Shown here piece after piece: positions 1 to 9,350 of a stretch of 64,000 nt of DNA. The DNA is from Rhodoferax sp. (GTDB taxonomy: Bacteria; Pseudomonadota; Gammaproteobacteria; Burkholderiales; Burkholderiaceae_C), in the NCBI RefSeq assembly GCF_028688795.1, contig NZ_JAQTXM010000023.1:23806-87805 (forward strand), given 5' to 3'. Position 1 is the stretch's first letter. Every line of letters starts with the position of its first letter. The notes under the pieces are model-generated. The model was not told the DNA's origin, searched no databases, and was given only the letters and a program-made list of their open reading frames with translations. The translations under genes and the position numbers were made by a program.

Positions 1-1
1 C

Positions 2-331
2 AAACAAGAGTACCTGGAAAATTGTGCGGTGTGCCACGCTCCAAGCGGCAAAGGCGGCGGGCCCTATGTGGACTTTCTTCGTAAAAGCCCGCCCGACCTG
101 ACCCAGTTGACCAAGACCAATGGCGGGGTGTTTCCGGTGAACCGGGTGTACGAGACCATCGAGGGTGCCAACGTGCCTAGCCATGGCTCGCGCGACATGC
201 CCATCTGGGGGCAGGATTACCGCATCAAGGCAGCTGAATACTATGTGGATGTGCCCTACGACCCAGAGCCGTATGTGCGCGCGCGCATCCTGACGCTCCT
301 TGAGTACATCAACCGACTACAAGAGCGCTGA
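2..331 (+). CDS. c-type cytochrome, class I, C-terminal part
   Basis: The reading frame is open from the window edge, so the N-terminus lies outside the window. The heme-binding motif CAVCH is encoded at 23-37, and a likely axial methionine follows in RDMPIWG. The fragment is about 109 residues, which fits the core of a monoheme class I cytochrome c with a C-terminal helix (ILTLLEYINRLQ). Such proteins carry electrons in the periplasm. The specific partner cannot be told from this fragment. It may be a stand-alone cytochrome or the last domain of a larger redox protein. Seen: heme motif and frame. Inferred: class I and periplasmic location. Confidence 0.85.
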   Translation, partial: KQEYLENCAVCHAPSGKGGGPYVDFLRKSPPDLTQLTKTNGGVFPVNRVYETIEGANVPSHGSRDMPIWGQDYRIKAAEYYVDVPYDPEPYVRARILTLLEYINRLQER

Positions 332-394
332 CCCCACTTGTGGGGATGTGTAACGGGTGCGCCTGAGGTGTGCCGGCGGGCCTAAACTCCCGCC

Positions 395-2449
395 ATGATC
401 CATAGCCGTCAAAGCGCACGCACCTTCCTCATCAGCCAATTCCACCGCTTAAAGGCGCTGGCCAGGCAATATCCCTGGCGGGCAGCGTTGCTGCTTCCTG
501 CGCTGATGCTGTTTTATGTGCTGCTGTTGATTCCATTTACACCCGGCATTGGTGATTTGCGCCGTGCCAAATCCGAAGCGCCGTCAATGCTGCTGGCCTC
601 TGATGGCACCGTGTTGGCCGAGTACAAACGCATCAACCGCCAGTGGGTGCCACTCGAAAAAATAGCACCCAATGTGGTGAATGCGTTGATCGCCACCGAA
701 GACCGGCGCTTTTACCAACACCACGGCATAGATTTTCATCGTCTGGCAGGTGCTGCTCTGCGCACCTTAGGCGGCGATTTGCAGGGTGGCTCCACCATCA
801 CGCAGCAGCTGGCGCGCAACCTCTTCCCCAAAGACATTGGCAGCGCCACCAGCATCACGCGTAAGATCAAGGAGGCCATCACGGCGCTGAAAATCGAGGT
901 GGTGTATTCCAAGCGCGAGATTCTTGAGACCTACCTCAACACGGTGCCTTTTCTGTACAACGCCTTCGGCATCGAAATGGCAGCGCGCACCTATTTCGAC
1001 AAATCAGCCGACCAGCTTGACGTGCTGGAAAGCGCCACGCTGATCGGCATGCTCAAGGGCACCAGCTACTACAACCCAGTGCAAAACCCGGAACGCGCCG
1101 TGCAACGCCGCAACCTGGTGCTGGCGCAAATGGCCAAAAACGGCAACCTGGACCCAACCCGCCTGGCGACACTGTCGAAGCGGCCTTTAAGACTTGATTT
1201 TGAGCGACAAGTCGAGCCGCTGGGGCTGGCACCGCACGTGGCGCAATACCTGCGCCCCTGGCTGATCGCCTGGGCCGACCGCCATGACCACGACCTTCAA
1301 GCCGACGGCCTGCGGGTGTACACCACGCTGGACGCCAAGCTGCAGAAAGCGGCCAACCAGGCGGTGACGCGCCAACTCGGCCAACTGCAACAACTGGCCA
1401 ACGGCCGACGCAAGACTGACCCGGAGCGGGCCGTGCTGCAAGCCGGTTTTTTGGCGCTGGAGCCGCGCACTGGCGCCGTGCGCGCCTGGGTCGGCAGCCG
1501 CGACTTTGCCCAGGAGCAGTTTGACCATGTGAGCCAGGCGCGGCGCCAACCCGGCTCCACCTTCAAGCCTTTTGTGTATGGCGCGGCCTTCATGCAAGGG
1601 TTTGATCCGTCCTACACCTTGATAGACCAGCCGGTGTCCATCAAGATGCCGGGCGGCGAGCCTTGGACGCCCAGCGACGACACATCGCCCAGCTACGAGC
1701 CCATGACCCTGAGCAACGGGCTGGCCTATTCCAAAAACACCATCACCGCCCAACTGATGGAGAAGGTCGGCGCGCAACGCGTCGGGCAACTGGCGAAAGC
1801 CATGGGCGTGCGCCAGAGCAAGCTCGACCTAGTGCCTTCACTGGCCCTGGGCACCAGCCCCGTCACTTTGATTGAGATGGTCAGCGCCTACGGCACCATC
1901 GCCAATGGTGGCAATTACATGCAGCCTTACATGGTGTTGCGCGTGGAAGACCGCAACGGCCAAGTGCTGGAAAAGTTCGAGCCCGTGACCGAGCTTGAGC
2001 CCGCCATGCCACGCGCAGCCAGCCTGACCCTGGTGAACGCCATGCGCGGTGTGATCGACCGGGGCACGGGCGCCGCTATTCGCTACCGCTATGGCATACA
2101 GGCCGACGTGGCCGGCAAAACCGGCACCACCCAGGACAACACCGATGGCTGGTTCATCATGATGAATCCGCAGCTGGTGGCAGGCGCCAGGGTGGGCTTT
2201 AACGACAGCAGCGTGAAGATGGGATCGTGGGGCCAAGGCGCCCGCAGTGCACTGCCCATGGTGGGCGATGTGTTCCAGCAGGCGTTTCGCAACCGCTGGC
2301 TTGATCCGAAGGTCGAATTCGACATACCGCGCCCAAGGCCACCACCGCCACCCGAGCCAGAGTCCACACCCTCGGATCAAGCCGACCCGCTGTCAGATCT
2401 CGTCAATGATGTGATGGGCAAAATCCTGCGGCAGTTCCAGCAGAACTGA
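395..2449 (+). CDS. PBP1A-family bifunctional transglycosylase/transpeptidase
   Basis: A 684-residue class A penicillin-binding protein that polymerises lipid II into glycan strands and cross-links the peptides in the periplasm. It has one membrane anchor at about residues 30-48. The GT51 glycosyltransferase domain shows EDRRFYQHHG (102-111), GGSTITQQLARNLF (131-144) and a third motif near 157-182. The transpeptidase domain has the active-site tetrad STFK (388-391), SKN (446-448) and KTGT (575-578). The C-terminus is proline-rich (PRPRPPPPPEPE). It is shorter than E. coli PBP1A and lacks an obvious OB insert, so it is a small secondary class A enzyme. It stands alone and converges on ruvB with an 8-base gap. 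Confidence 0.95.
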   Translation: MIHSRQSARTFLISQFHRLKALARQYPWRAALLLPALMLFYVLLLIPFTPGIGDLRRAKSEAPSMLLASDGTVLAEYKRINRQWVPLEKIAPNVVNALIATEDRRFYQHHGIDFHRLAGAALRTLGGDLQGGSTITQQLARNLFPKDIGSATSITRKIKEAITALKIEVVYSKREILETYLNTVPFLYNAFGIEMAARTYFDKSADQLDVLESATLIGMLKGTSYYNPVQNPERAVQRRNLVLAQMAKNGNLDPTRLATLSKRPLRLDFERQVEPLGLAPHVAQYLRPWLIAWADRHDHDLQADGLRVYTTLDAKLQKAANQAVTRQLGQLQQLANGRRKTDPERAVLQAGFLALEPRTGAVRAWVGSRDFAQEQFDHVSQARRQPGSTFKPFVYGAAFMQGFDPSYTLIDQPVSIKMPGGEPWTPSDDTSPSYEPMTLSNGLAYSKNTITAQLMEKVGAQRVGQLAKAMGVRQSKLDLVPSLALGTSPVTLIEMVSAYGTIANGGNYMQPYMVLRVEDRNGQVLEKFEPVTELEPAMPRAASLTLVNAMRGVIDRGTGAAIRYRYGIQADVAGKTGTTQDNTDGWFIMMNPQLVAGARVGFNDSSVKMGSWGQGARSALPMVGDVFQQAFRNRWLDPKVEFDIPRPRPPPPPEPESTPSDQADPLSDLVNDVMGKILRQFQQN

Positions 2450-2457
2450 CGCTCAGT

Positions 2458-3531
2458 TCACACGCCAAACATGTCCAGCCCACCCTGCCCGCTTTGGTTA
2501 GCGGGCGGTGTCACACCCAAATGTTTGTACGCCGCCAGCGTGGCAATGCGGCCGCGCGGCGTGCGCTGCAGGTAGCCCTGTTGAATCAAATAGGGTTCAA
2601 TCACATCCTCGATGGTTTCGCGTTCCTCACCAATGCTGGCGGCAATGTTGTCCAGGCCCACCGGGCCGCCGTCAAAGCGGTGAATCACGGCTTCCAGCAG
2701 CTTGCGGTCCATCAAATCAAAACCTTGCGGGTCGACATCGAGCATGACCAGAGCGCGGTTGGCAATGTCGAGCGTGATTTCACCCGCGCCTTTCACGTCG
2801 GCATAGTCGCGCACGCGGCGCAGCAAGCGGTTGGCTATGCGCGGTGTGCCGCGTGAGCGCCGGGCAATCTCAAAACCGCCTTGTTCATCAGTGGGCACCT
2901 TGAGCAGACCGGCACTGCGCTTGACGATGCGCGCCAGCTCCTCGGAGGTGTAAAACTCCAGCCGCGCCACGATGCCAAAGCGGTCACGCAGCGGGTTGGT
3001 CAGCATGCCCGCGCGGGTGGTGGCACCCACCAGGGTAAAGGGCTGCAAATCGAGCTTGATGGAGCGCGCCGCCGGGCCTTCGCCAATCATGATGTCGATC
3101 TTGTAGTCTTCCAGCGCGGGGTACAAAATCTCTTCCACCACCGGGCTCAAGCGGTGAATTTCGTCGATGAACAACACATCGTTTTTTTCCAGATTGGTCA
3201 GCAGCGCCGCCAAATCTTTCGGTTTTTCCAGCACCGGCCCGCTGGTCTGACGCAAGTTCACGCCCAGTTCAGCGGCAATGATGTGGCTTAGCGTGGTTTT
3301 GCCTAAGCCCGGCGGGCCAAACAGCAGCACGTGGTCTAGCGCCTCGTCGCGCATTTTGGCGGCACTGATGAAAATCTCAAGCTGTTCCCGCGCCTTGACC
3401 TGGCCCACGTACTCATCCAGCAGCTTGGGCCGCAGAGCGCGCTCAATCGCCTCCTCAAAGGGCGAGGCAGGGGCGTTGGACACCACACGTTTCGGCGGCG
3501 CTGGGGCAAAGTCATCAGTTTGGATACTCAA
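2458..3531 (-). CDS. ruvB: Holliday junction branch migration helicase subunit RuvB
   Basis: RuvB is the AAA+ motor that, with RuvA, drives branch migration at Holliday junctions. The protein has Walker A (GPPGLGKT), Walker B (FIDEIH), sensor motif GATTRAG and the C-terminal winged-helix region ending in LDMFGV. I chose the TTG at 3531 (protein begins [10 protein letters not shown], 357 residues) because homologues start at this sequence. An in-frame ATG at 3582 would add 17 residues of low plausibility (374 residues). ruvA and ruvC are also in this window but are separated by other genes rather than forming a ruvABC operon. Confidence 0.96.
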   Translation of the reverse strand: MSIQTDDFAPAPPKRVVSNAPASPFEEAIERALRPKLLDEYVGQVKAREQLEIFISAAKMRDEALDHVLLFGPPGLGKTTLSHIIAAELGVNLRQTSGPVLEKPKDLAALLTNLEKNDVLFIDEIHRLSPVVEEILYPALEDYKIDIMIGEGPAARSIKLDLQPFTLVGATTRAGMLTNPLRDRFGIVARLEFYTSEELARIVKRSAGLLKVPTDEQGGFEIARRSRGTPRIANRLLRRVRDYADVKGAGEITLDIANRALVMLDVDPQGFDLMDRKLLEAVIHRFDGGPVGLDNIAASIGEERETIEDVIEPYLIQQGYLQRTPRGRIATLAAYKHLGVTPPANQSGQGGLDMFGV

Positions 3532-3666
3532 GGCAAGCTCAGTTTCAAGGCAAAGTGGCACTATAGCGCCCTGCATGCCCACCCCACGCGCTCAAGCCCC
3601 AGGCCACATCTGCCGATAACATGACAAGAGACCACTTACGGGCCACAACCTGACCCCAGCCCTGCC

Positions 3667-4935
3667 ATGAAAACCACCCTATACGCCTTGAATCCACCCA
3701 GCTCTGCCATGGCGAGCGTGATGCGGCCTGCTCCCGGCTGGCAACAAGTTGCCACGTCTGCCCTGTTGACTGGCCTGTTTGGATTGGCATTGGTGACCCT
3801 GGCCATACCTGCCAGCCATGCAGCAGACGCGGCGGCCGACCACGGGGCCGCGCACACCCCGGCAGTTGCTAAAACTGCCGTAAAAAAACCAGTTGAGGCC
3901 ACCTCTGCCCCGGAAGGCAAAGACATCGCGGTGGACATCAAGGCCGCACTGCGCGACAAACTCATCGACAGGAAGAGCCTAACCTTGGTCATCAAGGACA
4001 AGCCTGCACCCAGGCAAGCCGCGGCAGAACACGCAGCCGCACCGGCTGCCGCGCATGAACCTGCACCAGCGCGTGCACCCTCCCGTGCGCCGGTAGCCGT
4101 TGCCCATCGCACCGCCGCAGCACATGCACCGGTCGTGGCCAACCCACGCGCCAGCCGCGACTACATCAAGGCCAAGGCAGCCGCCCTCACCGGCCATGAA
4201 GCCCCCGCAGCGGGTGCGGACGCCCACGGTGGTGATGCCCACGGCGGTGATGTGCATTGGGCCTACGACGGTGAAAACGGCCCCCAAAATTGGGGCAAGC
4301 TCAAACCCGATTTCAATGTGTGCGCGATTGGCAAGCGCCAGTCACCCATCAACATTGAAGAGTCCGCCACCTTGCAAGGCCCGGCAGAACCCTTGCAGTT
4401 CAACTACACAGCCTCCAGCGGCTCGGTGGTCAACAATGGCCACACCATTCAGGTTGACCTGTATGGCGACAACACACTCACCGTGCGCGGCTCGGTTTAC
4501 AAGCTGGTGCAGTTTCACTTTCATACCCCGTCTGAAGAGCAGGTGAATTTCCGCAACTTCGCCATGGTGGCGCATCTGGTGCATAAAAATAACGAGGGGC
4601 AATTGGCCGTGGTCGCGGTACTTTTGGACCCCGGTGTGGCCAACACCTTGATCAACAAGGTCTGGACCTACATGCCCCTGGACACGAGCGACCGCGTGCG
4701 CCTGCCAGGCGGCATCATCGACATGAACGAGCTTCTACCCAAAGACCAACGCTACTACCAGTTCATCGGCTCTCTCACCACCCCGCCCTGCACCGAAGGC
4801 GTGCTGTGGATGGTGATGAAACAGCCAACCCAACTCAGCCGCGAACAAATCCGTTTGTTCCAGCAACTGTTCCCCAGCAATAATGCGCGGCCGGTGCAGC
4901 CGGTCAACGGCCGGGCCGTGCGCAATGCCCAGTGA
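3667..4935 (+). CDS. alpha-class carbonic anhydrase with long Ala/His-rich N-terminal region
   Basis: Periplasmic enzyme interconverting CO2 and bicarbonate. The catalytic domain starts near HWAYDGENGPQNWG (197-210) and contains QSPINI (225-230). The three zinc ligands are visible as H284 and H286 in FHFHTPSEE and H303 in MVAHLVH. SLTTPPCTEGV forms the active-site wall. A hydrophobic stretch at about 31-50 ending in SHAADA is a signal peptide preceded by an unusually long n-region; ATGs at 3709 or 3721 may be the true start. Between signal and catalytic domain lie about 145 residues rich in Ala, Pro, Lys and His, including repeats of DAHGGD; this spacer is atypical, since bacterial alpha enzymes are usually about 230-250 residues in all. 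Confidence 0.93.
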   Translation: MKTTLYALNPPSSAMASVMRPAPGWQQVATSALLTGLFGLALVTLAIPASHAADAAADHGAAHTPAVAKTAVKKPVEATSAPEGKDIAVDIKAALRDKLIDRKSLTLVIKDKPAPRQAAAEHAAAPAAAHEPAPARAPSRAPVAVAHRTAAAHAPVVANPRASRDYIKAKAAALTGHEAPAAGADAHGGDAHGGDVHWAYDGENGPQNWGKLKPDFNVCAIGKRQSPINIEESATLQGPAEPLQFNYTASSGSVVNNGHTIQVDLYGDNTLTVRGSVYKLVQFHFHTPSEEQVNFRNFAMVAHLVHKNNEGQLAVVAVLLDPGVANTLINKVWTYMPLDTSDRVRLPGGIIDMNELLPKDQRYYQFIGSLTTPPCTEGVLWMVMKQPTQLSREQIRLFQQLFPSNNARPVQPVNGRAVRNAQ

Positions 4936-4977
4936 TGGGGTAAACCGCAGGGCTGCACGCTTCATAAGTTGTGTGCA

Positions 4978-5847
4978 TCAGGCCCCCAACCGACTTGCCA
5001 GCCATTGGCAAAGTGAGCTCCGCGAATTCTCAAAACCATGAATGCCCCGGTAGTGATCCGCGTCGGGTAACGCGCTCAACTCGCCCTGGTTGCCTGCCTC
5101 TTGCCATGCGGCATAAAAGCTGCTGGCTTGGCGGGCAAATTCTGGCGTTTCTTCGTCGCCCCAATTCACCCAAATCGGGATGTGGCAAGCACGCACTGAA
5201 AACAACGGCGAATTGCGACGAATCACACCCTCGTCAAGTTGGATCATGGGTTGCAAATAGCTGTAGCGCAGCGGTGAGATATCGTAAATGCCGCTTACCA
5301 GCACCGCCGCCGCCAAGGGGGCTCGCGGCAAACCGTAGTCTTCTTCCCAAGGCGTTTGCAGGCACATGGCCGTTAAATGCGCACCCGCAGAATGCCCGCC
5401 CAGCGCCACACGCGCCGGGTCGCCCCCATGCTTTGCAATGTTGCGCAAGGTCCAGGCGACAGCAGCGCGCACTTGCCGCGTGATTTCATCAAGGGTCACG
5501 CGCGGGCACAAGGCGTAATTCACCACCACCGTGGTGATGCCCAGCGGCTGCAGACCCAGTGCGATGCAACTGAAGTCTTTGCTTGACAGGGCCCGCCAAT
5601 AACCACCGTGCAAATACACAAACACCGGCGCGTTGGGGGTGTCTGCCGGGAATATGTCCAGCGTTTCAGTCCGCGTTGGGCCATAGGGCACGTCCAGCAG
5701 GCAGCGCAATTGATTGCGGGCCTGCGCAGATTGCGCTGCGTAATATTTGCCGGGGGCGCTTGGGTCAACGAGCTTGATAGCCGGGTTGTACTGCGCGTCA
5801 ATCTGCGCTTGGGCGTCAAATTCACGGTAAAGGTTTGCCATGGTCAC
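4978..5847 (-). CDS. alpha/beta hydrolase, arylformamidase (kynurenine formamidase)-like
   Basis: A 289-residue alpha/beta-hydrolase. HGGYW (the oxyanion-hole motif of the BNA7/kynurenine formamidase group) is present, the nucleophile elbow is GGHSAGAHL, and likely acid and base are in WGDEETPEF and ADHYRGI. No signal peptide is seen, so it is probably cytoplasmic. It lies 18 bases downstream of livF and in the same direction, so it is probably the last gene of the liv transcription unit; it may hydrolyse an amide or ester related to the transported solute. Substrate is unknown: HGGYW hydrolases also include esterases and carbamoyl-releasing enzymes. Confidence 0.85.
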   Translation of the reverse strand: MTMANLYREFDAQAQIDAQYNPAIKLVDPSAPGKYYAAQSAQARNQLRCLLDVPYGPTRTETLDIFPADTPNAPVFVYLHGGYWRALSSKDFSCIALGLQPLGITTVVVNYALCPRVTLDEITRQVRAAVAWTLRNIAKHGGDPARVALGGHSAGAHLTAMCLQTPWEEDYGLPRAPLAAAVLVSGIYDISPLRYSYLQPMIQLDEGVIRRNSPLFSVRACHIPIWVNWGDEETPEFARQASSFYAAWQEAGNQGELSALPDADHYRGIHGFENSRSSLCQWLASRLGA

Positions 5848-5865
5848 TTTCCAAAAGTAAAAGAC

Positions 5866-6576
5866 TTAGACCCCGATGTAGCGCTGCCAAATCGCTGGAT
5901 CAGCCGCCAACTGGGTTGAATCCCCCTGCCATACCACCTGCCCACGCTCAATGATGGTGTGCTGATTTGCCAGCCTGATCAGCCGCTGCACATACTTATC
6001 GATCACCAAAATGGTCTGCCCTCGTGCGCGTAACTTGTCCAGACAGTGCCAGATGTCTTCACGCACCAAGGGCGCCAAACCCTCGGTGGCCTCGTCCAGA
6101 ATCAGCAAATGCGGGTTGGTCATCAGCGCGCGGCCAATCGCCAGCATTTGCTGCTCACCACCTGACAACTGGTTGCCCATGTGGCGCGTGCGCTCGGCCA
6201 GGCGGGGAAACAACTCAAACACACCGTCAAGGCACCACGGGTTGGCCGTGCCGCTGCGGTTGGCGGCAAATGCCACCAGGTTCTCTTTGACCGACAGGTT
6301 GGGGAAAATCTGCCGACCCTCGGGCACCAGTGCCAGCCCCATGCGGGCAATGCGATCAGGTGAGCAATGGTCAATGCGTTCGCCCCGAAAACGCACCGTG
6401 CCACGCAGGGCGGGTGTCAAGCCCAGTATGGCGCGCAGCGTGGTGGTCTTGCCCATGCCGTTGCGCCCAAGCAGCGTGGCAACTTCACCCGCCTTGACAC
6501 AGAAGCTCAGACCAAACAGCACTTGACTGGCCCCGTACGCGACTTCCAGTTCGTCAACTTCAAGCAGCGCACTCAT
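5866..6576 (-). CDS. livF: branched-chain amino acid-type ABC transporter ATP-binding protein LivF
   Basis: A 236-residue ABC ATPase on the cytoplasmic side of the membrane. Walker A is GRNGMGKT, the ABC signature is QLSGGEQQML, Walker B is LLILDEATEGLAP, and the H-loop position carries an unusual VIDKYV instead of the common VEH/VEQ form. The gene overlaps livG by 4 bases (start at 6576, livG stop at 6573-6575). It forms the ATPase pair with LivG. The replaced H-loop histidine occurs in some LivF proteins, where the partner ATPase keeps it. Confidence 0.94.
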   Translation of the reverse strand: MSALLEVDELEVAYGASQVLFGLSFCVKAGEVATLLGRNGMGKTTTLRAILGLTPALRGTVRFRGERIDHCSPDRIARMGLALVPEGRQIFPNLSVKENLVAFAANRSGTANPWCLDGVFELFPRLAERTRHMGNQLSGGEQQMLAIGRALMTNPHLLILDEATEGLAPLVREDIWHCLDKLRARGQTILVIDKYVQRLIRLANQHTIIERGQVVWQGDSTQLAADPAIWQRYIGV

Positions 6577-7337
6577 ACGGTGGCCGCCTCATCGTCGCCC
6601 AAATACGCCAGCCGAACTTCGGGGTGGTTCCGAATCTCGTCAGGCGTACCGCAGGCAATCACCCGGCCATACACCAGCACTGAAATGCGATCAGCCAGCC
6701 GAAACACCGCGTTCATGTCGTGCTCCACCAGCAAAATCGTAGCTTCGCCACGCAGGCTTTGCAACAGGCTGACCATGCGCTCGGACTCATCCGGCCCCAT
6801 ACCGGCCATGGGTTCGTCCAGCAGCAAAAGCTTGGGCCGAGTGGCCAAGGCCAAGCCCACCTCAAGCTGGCGCTGCTCGCCATGCGACAAGGCACCCGCC
6901 AGTCGCTGCATCTTTGGCACCAACCCCACCCGCTCAACCACCTCGGTGGCATAGGCATAGCGCTCGGTATCGCGCCGCGCAGGCTTCCAAAAATTCAAGC
7001 TGTGGCCCGCGTGTGCCTGCACTGCCAAGGCGACGTTGTCGAGCACCGAAAGCCGCTCGAAAATACTGGTGATCTGGTACGAGCGGGCCAAACCATGGCC
7101 CACGCGGGCGTGCATGGGCATGCGGGTCACGTCCATGCCGTCAAAATTGATTCGCCCGGCACTGGGAGCCAGCGCGCCAGAAATCAGATGAAGCAAAGTG
7201 GTTTTGCCCGCGCCATTGGGGCCAATCAGCGCGTGAATTTCTCCCGCCACCACATTCAGCTGCACATGGTCAGTGGCCAGCAAGCCGCCAAATCGTTTGA
7301 CCAACCCGTCCACATGCAACAAAGTGCTGTGCGTCAT
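6573..7337 (-). CDS. livG: branched-chain amino acid-type ABC transporter ATP-binding protein LivG
   Basis: ABC ATPase of 254 residues from the ATG at 7337 (MTHSTLLHVDG), which overlaps the livM stop as ATGA. An upstream frame extension has no support. Walker A is GPNGAGKT, the signature is ALSHGEQRQLEVG, Walker B is LLLLDEPMAGMG and the H-loop is LVEHDM. The C-terminus has the LivG-specific extension (GTPDEIRNHPEVRLAYLGDD). It pairs with LivF to power uptake through LivH and LivM. Confidence 0.95.
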   Translation of the reverse strand: MTHSTLLHVDGLVKRFGGLLATDHVQLNVVAGEIHALIGPNGAGKTTLLHLISGALAPSAGRINFDGMDVTRMPMHARVGHGLARSYQITSIFERLSVLDNVALAVQAHAGHSLNFWKPARRDTERYAYATEVVERVGLVPKMQRLAGALSHGEQRQLEVGLALATRPKLLLLDEPMAGMGPDESERMVSLLQSLRGEATILLVEHDMNAVFRLADRISVLVYGRVIACGTPDEIRNHPEVRLAYLGDDEAATV

Positions 7338-8422
7338 GGCGTTGGCCTGGTGGGTGCGTCGCCCACAGGCAAGCGGGCATCGCGTGGTTTTTTTCTGCTC
7401 AAACTCAGCAGCCCGTTGGGTGCCAGTAACACCACCCCCAGCAAGGCCGCACCCAGGCCAAACTGCCAGTGAATCGTTGACGCACTTAAAACTTCTTCCA
7501 GCACCAAAAACACCACGGCCCCGACAAAACCACCGTAAAGGTGCCCGACACCGCCCAAAATTACCATCACCATCAACATGCCGGACTCGCTCCACTGCAT
7601 CATGGACGGGCTGACAAAACCGCCCTGCTGCGCCAACAAGGCACCCGCCAGCCCAGCGCAAGCACCCGCCAACACGAAGGCCATGAGTTTGAAACGGTAC
7701 ACCGCAAAGCCGATAGCCACCATGCGTGTCTCGTTCTCACGAATGGCTTGCAGCGCATGACCAAAAGGCGAATTCAGCAGCCGGTGCAAGGCCAGAAACA
7801 CCAGCACCAGAAGCGCCAGCACCAGGTGGTAAAAGCTCGCGTCCTGGCTCAGATCCAGGCCAAATCCGACCTCAAAACGACCCGATAACGACAGCCCGTC
7901 GTCACCCCCGAAGGTCTTGAGTGACACCATCAGGTAGTACAACATTTGCGCAAAGGCCAGCGTGATCATGATGAAGTACACACCCTTGGTGCGCAGGCTG
8001 ATGGCCCCGATGAGCAAGGCAAACAAGCCACCCGCAACAAACGCCAGCGGCAATGCCAGCCAGGCCGAGGTGAAGCCGCTTTGCATCAAAATGCCCGCGG
8101 CATAAGCCCCCACGCCAACAAACGCAGCATGCCCAAAACTGACCATGCCGCCAAAACCCAGAATCAAGTTAAGGCTGGTGGCCGCCAGCGCAAAAATCAA
8201 GATGCGGCTGGCGACGCCGATATAAAACGTTTGCCCCACAGCCTGGGCCAGCAGCGGCAACAGCACCAGGCCAATCAGCAAAACCAAACCGGTGCGCCAG
8301 CGCAAAGGCTGGTCCAGCAGACCTGGCGGCAAGCGCATGGGCGCAACGGCTGCCACTGGCACGGGCGCAAGTGCCCGGGCTGCGTCCAGCTGCTTGCCAG
8401 GTGTGGCGTCCAACTCAGCCAC
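7334..8422 (-). CDS. livM: branched-chain amino acid-type ABC transporter permease LivM
   Basis: Multi-spanning permease with about nine to ten hydrophobic segments and the family signature LNLILGFGGMVSFGHAAFVGVGAY in its N-terminal half (shown here only as a known LivM landmark). The GTG at 8422 overlaps the livH stop by 8 bases and is preferred (362 residues); an ATG at 8461 would start inside livH and give 375 residues. The C-terminus is charged (LSRKKPRDARLP). It forms the membrane pore with LivH. Confidence 0.92.
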   Translation of the reverse strand: MAELDATPGKQLDAARALAPVPVAAVAPMRLPPGLLDQPLRWRTGLVLLIGLVLLPLLAQAVGQTFYIGVASRILIFALAATSLNLILGFGGMVSFGHAAFVGVGAYAAGILMQSGFTSAWLALPLAFVAGGLFALLIGAISLRTKGVYFIMITLAFAQMLYYLMVSLKTFGGDDGLSLSGRFEVGFGLDLSQDASFYHLVLALLVLVFLALHRLLNSPFGHALQAIRENETRMVAIGFAVYRFKLMAFVLAGACAGLAGALLAQQGGFVSPSMMQWSESGMLMVMVILGGVGHLYGGFVGAVVFLVLEEVLSASTIHWQFGLGAALLGVVLLAPNGLLSLSRKKPRDARLPVGDAPTRPTP

Positions 8423-9335
8423 GGGCCGGAAACAGCCCTTGGGGCTTGAAAAATAGCACACCGGCCATCAGCACATAAATCAGGATCGACGCCACCGCGG
8501 GCCCTGCGTTGGCTGCCACTTCTGGCCCAAAGCTGCGCTCAAACGCATAAGGAATCAGGGCGCGCCCGGCCGTGTCCACCACGCCCACCAGCAGCGCACC
8601 CAGCAGTGCGCCGCGCACAGAACCAATGCCGCCGATGACGATGACAACAAACGCCAAAATCAAAATGCTCTCACCCATGCCCACCTGCACCGCCAGCAGC
8701 GGCCCGAGCATGCCCCCGGCCAGCGCGCACAAACCCGCGCCAAAGGCAAACACCAGGGTGAACAAGCGCTGCACATCAACGCCCATGGCCAACGCCATCT
8801 CTCGGTTAGAAGCCCCCGCCCGCACCTGCATGCCCACACGAGTGCGCGTCACCAGCACATACAAAAGCGCTGCTGCCGCCAGCCCCACGGCGATGATGAA
8901 CAGTCGGTAGGCCGGGTAACTGAACCCCGGCAACAGTTCCACCGGGCCAGCCAGTGCAGCAGGTGGATTGAGTTCGATCGGCTGCGAGCCCCACACCATG
9001 CGCACCGCCTCGTTGCTCATCAAAAGGATAGCAAAGGTGCCCAGCACCTGCGACAAATGGTCTCGCTGGTAAAGGCGGCGCAGCACCGACACCTCAAGCA
9101 GGGCACCGAGTGCAGCCGTGGCAGCAATGCCGCCTGCCAGCCCCAGCCAGAAGGAGCCGCTGGCCAGGCTGATGCTGGCAATCAGGTAAGCACCCACCAT
9201 GTAGATGGAGCCGTGTGCCAGGTTAATCATGTCCATGATGCCAAACACCAGCGTCAGCCCCGCGGCCAGCAAAAACAGCATCAAACCGAATTGCAGACCG
9301 TTGAGCGACTGCTCCAGAACCAAAATACCCGTCAT
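8415..9335 (-). CDS. livH: branched-chain amino acid-type ABC transporter permease LivH
   Basis: A 306-residue inner-membrane permease. The N-terminus (FGIMDMINLAHGSIYMVGAY) matches the LivH/UrtB family, and IGGIGSVRGALLGAL near residue 230 is the conserved cytoplasmic loop. It has about eight hydrophobic segments. It lies 15 bases downstream of the livK stop and overlaps livM. The substrate class (branched-chain amino acids, amides, aromatic acids or urea-like compounds) cannot be told from the permease alone. Confidence 0.94.
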   Translation of the reverse strand: MTGILVLEQSLNGLQFGLMLFLLAAGLTLVFGIMDMINLAHGSIYMVGAYLIASISLASGSFWLGLAGGIAATAALGALLEVSVLRRLYQRDHLSQVLGTFAILLMSNEAVRMVWGSQPIELNPPAALAGPVELLPGFSYPAYRLFIIAVGLAAAALLYVLVTRTRVGMQVRAGASNREMALAMGVDVQRLFTLVFAFGAGLCALAGGMLGPLLAVQVGMGESILILAFVVIVIGGIGSVRGALLGALLVGVVDTAGRALIPYAFERSFGPEVAANAGPAVASILIYVLMAGVLFFKPQGLFPARG

Positions 9336-9350
9336 CAGACCTGCGTGCCT

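Noticed and set aside
1187..1789. Long minus-strand frame inside the PBP1A gene (200 codons)
   Set aside because: A shadow of a G+C-rich codon pattern; the plus-strand frame has all the family motifs.
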